NCBI GenBank assembly: GCA_002480165.1
Contig: DLBP01000019.1
Coordinates: 1 to 37,568 of the forward strand
Reading direction: 5' to 3'
Source of the DNA: Proteobacteria bacterium UBA7821
Lineage (GTDB): Bacteria; Pseudomonadota; Gammaproteobacteria; Comchoanobacterales; Comchoanobacteraceae
Length of the DNA: 37,568 nt
Below the pieces are notes generated by a model. That model did no database searches. It was not told the origin of the DNA and saw only the letters and a program-made list of their open reading frames with translations. Of the stretch, positions 34,001 to 37,568 are shown in pieces. Positions within the stretch are counted from its first letter, which is position 1. Each line of letters begins with the position of its first letter. The translations under genes were made by a program, and so were the position numbers.

Positions 34001-34447
34001 CTATGGGTTAAAGGACCCAATGTCATGCTCGGTTATCTAGATGAAGCAACTGGCATGCCAACTAAGGGTTTAGACGACGGCTGGTATAACACAGGTGATA
34101 TCGTCACCGTTGATGATGAAGGATTCCTGTTCATTCGTGGTCGGGCAAAGCGCTTTGCAAAAATTGCTGGAGAAATGGTTTCGTTAATGGAAGTAGAAGT
34201 GGCCATCGGAGAATTGTGGTCAGATAATTCACACGCCGTTGCGGTAGTTGAGCAAGATGGTGCTGAGGTTCTCCACCTGGTTACTGATTACCAAGGTGCG
34301 AGCCGAGCAGCCTTGGTCAAGTATTTTTCTAGCTGCCAACTCCAAGCGATCATGGTGCCTAAAAAAATACACGTTGTCGAAGAACTGCCTCTACTCGGCT
34401 CTGGAAAAATTGATTTTAAGCAGATCGCTGCTATGCTGAATACATGA
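31028..34447 (+). CDS. aas: fused lysophospholipid transporter, acyltransferase and acyl-ACP synthetase (LplT-Aas)
   Basis: The 1139-residue product joins three units that in E. coli are LplT and the two-domain Aas. They bring lysophospholipid back through the inner membrane and re-acylate it. Residues 1 to about 420 are a 12-helix major facilitator (FLSAFNDNLFRTALVTFI at the start). Residues about 440-625 are a PlsC-type acyltransferase, with NHVSLWD (HX4D) near 462-470 and FPEGRPTTTG near 531. Residues about 640-1139 are an AMP-binding ligase: FTSGSEGSPKAV near 807, YQGYGATETAP near 945, and YNTGDIV near 1019. The gene overlaps nadM by 4 bp. Such fusions are known in some proteobacteria. 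Confidence 0.93.
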   Translation: MSTGSLKLLTARRFAPLFMTQFLSAFNDNLFRTALVTFITYQTVVLSQDERSWFVTLSLGLFVLPFFIFSATAGQLADKYCKAKLIRIVKFCEVLVMALAVVCFSLQNPYLLLLVLFLVGTQSALMTPVKYSILSEHLKQEELIGGNGLIEASTFIAILIGTILGGLFYSVGGTAILIGVPLVLISAVCGFAISQFIPGTGPANPEQRIDKDIIHVTYQVVKEVAEKPHLFRLVLGISWFWLLGSVILSQIANFSADVIHGTTGVFSYLLILFSISLGIGSVLCPYVTSGKVTAKYLPISCLFISVFLFDTAYLGSHYAQLNMPMNLNTFLSLPMSWRLSIDIIALAIAFGFYIVPLYTLLQIDSQDMKRAQVVAANSIVNSLFMVVASGVVIILLAVNITIPTIFALLAVLNLFVLVYVCKVLPHTLVKSCLKALASTCFKVSIHGLANLEQQSNKATVVVVNHVSLWDIVFITLYLPERFVVAMNPLKIERWLIRYWFDLFNLTLLDPTDQEALKHLGDYLEKGYKVVIFPEGRPTTTGAVMKIDPEVSVLASRANADILPVCLSGVEHSMLSQLRVQARRLYFPEIIIDIQPPRKLSFAKDIPSKARLAQTDQQLYTLLTTMKLSKNMPYRTLVDALINAKKKFPFSRPIVNDATQKPLTYFQLLLQTFVLSRAIKKLAADGEKVGLMMPNLNTTVASFFAIQTAGQVPAMINFTHGIGQIKSCCRTANIKQIITARAFIAKAKLQNIIDDLLEANINIVYLEDIRDTVSITDKLCGLFGALAPQWYYSLLDLNRDPSSMAVILFTSGSEGSPKAVALSHRNIQSNRDQLTSRIDFNVQDKIFNSLPMFHSFGLTTGTILPLLSGVPLFLYPSPKHYRQIPQYTYQFNATVMFGTDTFLAQYAKYAHPYDFYRVRYVFAGAEKLREATEQLWASKFGLRIYQGYGATETAPALSNNSPMHFKSGSVGKLLPGIEYKLVAVDGVDRGGTLWVKGPNVMLGYLDEATGMPTKGLDDGWYNTGDIVTVDDEGFLFIRGRAKRFAKIAGEMVSLMEVEVAIGELWSDNSHAVAVVEQDGAEVLHLVTDYQGASRAALVKYFSSCQLQAIMVPKKIHVVEELPLLGSGKIDFKQIAAMLNT

Positions 34448-35406
34448 CGCAGCATTACGACCAGCTCGTACTGATCGGTAGGTTTCAACCATTTCATCAC
34501 GGACACCACCATCTAGTCGAGTATGGCTTGTCTCATTGTCGGCAATTGATCCTAGTCTTGGGCTCCAATAACCAGGTCGGCACACTGCAAAATCCTTGGT
34601 CAGCTGAACAAAGGCAAGCGATGATCTCTGCCTGCTTAACGCCAGAGCAACTCGAGAAAATACGATGGGTTTATTTAGATGACTATTGGTATGATGACCC
34701 AGCTTGGTTACAGCACGTGCAAGCTGTATTATCGAATGTGCTAGTCGATGGCTCCGTTGCCATATTGGCTCATCGTAAAGAAGAGACCGATTGCTACTTG
34801 AAGCTTTTTTCTAACTGGGATAAGTTGTTTTATGAGACTGATGATCACATTGATGCATCGAAAATTAGAACATGGTTATATCAGCAAGCGTGGGAGCAAG
34901 TGAGTCAGTCGGTTCCCAAGCCTATCATGGATTGCCTCGATCTATATCGAGAGCATGCTGATTATCAAGCGCTCCTAAATCAGTACCAGCTCGAAGCATC
35001 CAACAGCAATCGATTGCAACTGGGTCTCGTAGTGGTATGCGGCCACCACATCTTAATGATGCAAGCACAACTGAACGATCAAACCAGCCAGTGGCAGCTT
35101 CCAACCACGGAACTACCCAATCACATGACCATTTTAGATCGCATCGATACGCTAAAAGACAGTCTACTGGGTGAGCACGTGTCTAGCCTAACGTTTCGGT
35201 TCAGTTCTATTTATGATCATCCCAAACGAACTTTTGCAAACAGAGTCTTGATTCACATTAGTGGTTATCAAATGAACGCTACTATGAATCAAATAACCGG
35301 TTGTCATTGGTTACCATTTTCTGATTTATCCCCAGCTTTGTGTGTAGCAGATCATTATTTTATTATTAGGCACATGTACCGACACATACAAGCGATCCAG
35401 CATTAA
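34444..35406 (+). CDS. nadM: NadM-like NMN adenylyltransferase with a degenerate Nudix domain
   Basis: NadM makes NAD from NMN and ATP. The product is 320 residues. The N-terminal nucleotidyltransferase domain has GRFQPFHHGHH (12-22) and the late motif DASKIRTWL (138-145), as in bifunctional NMNAT/Nudix proteins. The C-terminal part (about 190-315) has the size and strand pattern of a Nudix domain. However, the Nudix box (GX5EX7REUXEEXGU) is not there: at 217-245 the sequence reads WQLPTTELPNHM and onward without the glycine, Arg-Glu or Glu-Glu pattern. So adenylyltransferase activity looks intact and hydrolase activity lost. It is coupled to aas by an ATGA overlap. Confidence 0.9.
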   Translation: MTQHYDQLVLIGRFQPFHHGHHHLVEYGLSHCRQLILVLGSNNQVGTLQNPWSAEQRQAMISACLTPEQLEKIRWVYLDDYWYDDPAWLQHVQAVLSNVLVDGSVAILAHRKEETDCYLKLFSNWDKLFYETDDHIDASKIRTWLYQQAWEQVSQSVPKPIMDCLDLYREHADYQALLNQYQLEASNSNRLQLGLVVVCGHHILMMQAQLNDQTSQWQLPTTELPNHMTILDRIDTLKDSLLGEHVSSLTFRFSSIYDHPKRTFANRVLIHISGYQMNATMNQITGCHWLPFSDLSPALCVADHYFIIRHMYRHIQAIQH

Positions 35407-35415
35407 GTGTATCAA

Positions 35416-36135
35416 CTATGTGGTGGCTGCTTGGTTGTTTTTTTCAATGATGTGGCACCCATAGATACCCAGTTCTGTCAGTAGTATAATGGGCAGGGCC
35501 ATCATGATTTGTGAGATCACATCTGGTGGGGTTAAAATCATAGCCACTGTAAACGCGACTACAATTGTGGCTCTGCGGTTATCTTTTAATACATCTGATG
35601 GCAGTACATTACATTGGTTCAATATAACGATTAATATGGGCAGTTCAAAGACCATACCGAACATGAATAGGAGCTCAATAGAAAAGTTAAGCAATTGGTA
35701 TATTTCAGGCAGCATAATCATACTATCAGGCCCATAGTGTGTGGCAGTGAGTATGATCATGGGTAGTACGATAAAGTAGGCAAATGTAAGACCGGTATAA
35801 AACAGGATGGTGCTCACCATGAGTAACACTTGGCTTGCTTTTTTTTCATGTGGGTACAAAGCGGGTGCGGCAAAGGACCATATTTGCCAAATAATAAATG
35901 GTATGCTACACAATAGCGCAATGTAGAAAGACAGCTTGATTGGTGCGATAATAGGGGAGGTGACATGAGTTGCAATCAGATGACTAGTCGTTGGAAAGAG
36001 TGTCATTAACGGACTGGCCAATAGCCCATAGAGCTCATCGCTACAAATAAGACATACGAAAAATAAAATGGTGATGAGTGCTAGTGAACTAATGAGTCTA
36101 GCTCTAATCTCATTTAGGTATGTTGTCCATTCCAT
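35416..36135 (-). CDS. tatC: twin-arginine translocase subunit TatC
   Basis: TatC is the receptor of the Tat export pathway. From the ATG at 36135, with GAGG 6 nt upstream, the product is 240 residues and six membrane helices fit. The family features are the start MEWTTYLNEIRARLI (L.ELR.R), the loop FAAPALYPHEKK (F..PGL...E), and FMFGMVFELPILIVIL. An in-frame extension to 36213 would run through the promoter region and is not used. No tatA or tatB is beside it. It converges on nadM with a 9-bp gap. Confidence 0.94.
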   Translation of the reverse strand: MEWTTYLNEIRARLISSLALITILFFVCLICSDELYGLLASPLMTLFPTTSHLIATHVTSPIIAPIKLSFYIALLCSIPFIIWQIWSFAAPALYPHEKKASQVLLMVSTILFYTGLTFAYFIVLPMIILTATHYGPDSMIMLPEIYQLLNFSIELLFMFGMVFELPILIVILNQCNVLPSDVLKDNRRATIVVAFTVAMILTPPDVISQIMMALPIILLTELGIYGCHIIEKNNQAATT

Positions 36136-36163
36136 GGTCCACCTCACTGTCCTTAGTATGGCT

Positions 36164-36192
36164 ATTATAGTCGTGATTTTAATTCTTGTCAT
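36164..36192 (-). promoter_or_regulatory. promoter for tatC
   Basis: On the minus strand ATGACA (36192-36187), a 17-nt spacer and TATAAT (36169-36164) form a strong sigma70 promoter. It starts about 20 nt before the tatC ATG. Confidence 0.65.
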
Positions 36193-36199
36193 AAACTGC

Positions 36200-36228
36200 T
36201 TGATTGTTCTCATTATGTTCTCTATTAT
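36200..36228 (+). promoter_or_regulatory. lexA promoter with GTTC-N7-GTTC operator candidate
   Basis: TTGATT (36200-36205), a 17-nt spacer and TATTAT (36223-36228) give a promoter for lexA. The spacer contains a direct repeat GTTC (36206-36209), seven bases, GTTC (36217-36220). GTTC-N7-GTTC is the established LexA box of Alphaproteobacteria. The gammaproteobacterial box CTGT-N8-ACAG is not present in this gap. A repressor bound here would block both promoter elements. Confidence 0.6.
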
Positions 36229-36257
36229 ATTGGTATGTATTTTACAGTGGAGGCATA

Positions 36258-36857
36258 ATGCTGACAGTTAAGCAAAAAGAAGCATATCAATTTATTAAGG
36301 ACTATATCAACGAACACGATTATTCACCCACTGTAATGGAGTTAGCAGAGGCGATCAACATTAGCTCTCGTGGTGTGGCTTACCGGTACTTAAAAGCATT
36401 AGAGCAGGCCAACTTAGTTGTTTTAATTCCAAATAAACGTCGTAACATTCAGTTAATTAAGCCACCCAAAGACCAATTGTCTATCCCGTTATTAGGCCGA
36501 ATTGCTGCAGGCCAGCCAATCGAGGCCATCAGTCAAAATGAAGCGATTCGTATCAGTGATATATTTGTAGGGGCTGATCGGTATGCCCTTCAAGTAGTCG
36601 GCAGCTCTATGATAGAAGAGGGTATCTTTGATGGTGATATTGTTATCTGCCAACACAGTGACCAAGCTCGTAACGGCCAAATCGTTGTGGCTGTTGTTGA
36701 CCAGGAAAATGCAACTTTGAAGCGAATTCATTATCATCATAATGACACCATCACATTGATGCCAGCCAATTCACAATATAAACCACAGGTGTATGAGTCA
36801 AGCCGTGTGATCGTACAAGGTGTATTTATTGGATTGCTTAGAATATGTGATGATTAG
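36258..36857 (+). CDS. lexA: SOS repressor LexA
   Basis: LexA represses DNA-damage genes and cleaves itself when RecA filaments form. The product is 199 residues from the ATG at 36258, with GGAGG 4 nt upstream. The winged helix-turn-helix covers about 1-65. The cleavage site Ala84-Gly85 (RIAAGQP), nucleophile Ser117 (VVGSSMIEEGI) and Lys155 (NATLKRI) are all present, so it should be active. The recognition region SSRGVAYRYLKALE and the wing LIPNKRRNIQL look more like the alphaproteobacterial form than the E. coli form, in line with the operator found upstream. dinB follows 24 nt later. Confidence 0.95.
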   Translation: MLTVKQKEAYQFIKDYINEHDYSPTVMELAEAINISSRGVAYRYLKALEQANLVVLIPNKRRNIQLIKPPKDQLSIPLLGRIAAGQPIEAISQNEAIRISDIFVGADRYALQVVGSSMIEEGIFDGDIVICQHSDQARNGQIVVAVVDQENATLKRIHYHHNDTITLMPANSQYKPQVYESSRVIVQGVFIGLLRICDD

Positions 36858-36881
36858 TCGTGTGTGAAGGACAGTGAGTTA

Positions 36882-37568
36882 ATGGATTCAGTATGGCCAA
36901 TTTGGAAACCTCCTTGGAAACGAGTCATTGGTTTTGTTGATTTTGATGCGTTCTTTGCATCTGTCGAGCAATTAGATAACCCCAAGCTAAAGAATAAGCC
37001 AGTGGTTGTTACCAATGGCCAGCAAGGTAGTTGTATTATCACTTGTTCATATGAGGCTAGATCGTTTGGTATTAAAACAGGCATGCGACTATCTGAAGCC
37101 AAACAATTATGTCCTCACCTATATCGTTGCGGCTCTAGGCCACAGCGGTATACAGATATATCGCGATCGGTTATGCTGGCTTTGACTGCGATCAGTCCCG
37201 ACATAGAGGTGTTTTCAATCGATGAGGCATTCATTGATTTAACCGATGTACATCACCTATATGACAGCCCTAATGCCCTAATCACAACCATTAGTGATTT
37301 GGTTTCGAAAGTGATCGATCTACCCATATCTATTGCCATAGCAAGCAATAAGACTTGTGCAAAATACATAGCTCAAGTATTAAAACCGAATGCACGTTGC
37401 GTGATACCAGCTGACTACAATCAACTATTTTTAAAGCGTGTCCCTGTTAGTCAGTTGTGTGGCATTGGTAAGAAAATAGCCATTTTTTTGTCTCGTTATG
37501 GTGTGCATACCTGTGGTGATATGCAGTCGATACCGATGTCTATATTGGCTAAGCGTTATGGTGCAAAA
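36882..37568 (+). CDS. dinB: Y-family DNA polymerase IV, N-terminal part (cut by window edge)
   Basis: DinB is a translesion polymerase. The frame is open from the ATG at 36882 to the window end (229 codons, of about 350 expected). Catalytic motifs are present: GFVDFDAFFASVEQ with the first aspartate, ACSYEAR-like TCSYEARSFGIKTGM, and FSIDEAFIDLT with the Asp-Glu pair. The helix-hairpin-helix region LCGIGKKIAIFLSRYG is also seen. A UmuC-type assignment cannot be fully excluded because the C-terminus is missing; no umuD is next to it. It lies just after lexA, so it is likely in the LexA regulon. Confidence 0.92.
   Translation, partial: MDSVWPIWKPPWKRVIGFVDFDAFFASVEQLDNPKLKNKPVVVTNGQQGSCIITCSYEARSFGIKTGMRLSEAKQLCPHLYRCGSRPQRYTDISRSVMLALTAISPDIEVFSIDEAFIDLTDVHHLYDSPNALITTISDLVSKVIDLPISIAIASNKTCAKYIAQVLKPNARCVIPADYNQLFLKRVPVSQLCGIGKKIAIFLSRYGVHTCGDMQSIPMSILAKRYGAK

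Noticed and set aside
36136..36257. An E. coli-type SOS box (CTGT-N8-ACAG)
   Set aside because: CTGT and ACAG half-sites occur singly in this gap but never at the needed spacing; the GTTC-N7-GTTC repeat fits better.
1..37568. CRISPR arrays, insertion sequences, prophage genes, rRNA operons
   Set aside because: No regular direct repeats, transposase or integrase motifs, or rRNA core sequences were seen on either strand.

Overview
The window looks like a piece of a gammaproteobacterial chromosome with moderate GC and very tight gene packing. Many neighbours overlap by 4-47 bp (ATGA or TTGA junctions), and two of the convergent gene pairs overlap at their stops. There is no stretch longer than about 180 bp without a gene. 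The gene content (a complex I operon next to secG/tRNA-Leu, the rpsF-rplI-dnaB cluster, a stand-alone DotU/IcmF pair without other type VI secretion genes, a fused LplT-Aas) suggests a host- or protist-associated relative of the Legionellales. That placement is an inference; nothing in the window proves the taxon.

Layout. (1) 1-12923, minus strand: one long transcription unit secG - tRNA-Leu(GAG) - tpiA - nuoA to nuoM. nuoM is cut by the window edge and nuoN would lie beyond it. (2) 13023-16754, plus strand: a strong sigma70 promoter drives a single ORF that fuses ribosomal proteins S6 and S18, then a DUF2232-type membrane protein, rplI, dnaB and sdhE. (3) 16805-21055: a small unknown secreted six-cysteine protein converges on dotU-icmF (inner-membrane parts of the Dot/Icm type IVB or type VI secretion families). 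(4) 21093-26574: ybaB-recR-carbonic anhydrase on the minus strand and ffs(SRP RNA)-dnaX on the minus strand, separated by two plus-strand genes: a 620-residue protein of unknown function and a DUF2177 membrane protein. (5) 26571-30954, minus strand: an operon of a phosphopantetheinyl transferase, an alpha/beta hydrolase, an unknown polytopic membrane protein and a single-subunit (alpha2 type) glycyl-tRNA synthetase. (6) 30967-35406, plus strand: a 1139-residue LplT-acyltransferase-acyl-ACP synthetase fusion and a NadM-like protein whose Nudix box has decayed. (7) 35416-37568: tatC (minus) diverges from lexA-dinB (plus). The lexA promoter carries a GTTC-N7-GTTC direct repeat, the form of LexA box known from Alphaproteobacteria.

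The strongest novelty is the S6-S18 fusion at 13101-13673. S6 and S18 form a heterodimer in the 30S platform. Here one 190-residue reading frame carries a full S6 domain, a linker of about 33 residues and the conserved S18 core aligned without gaps, with no separate rpsR start codon. Second is the lexA control region, where a predicted operator sits exactly between the -35 and -10 elements. Third is the break in the usual ffs-dnaX-ybaB-recR order by opposite-strand genes, one of them a large soluble orphan protein that could be a secreted effector.
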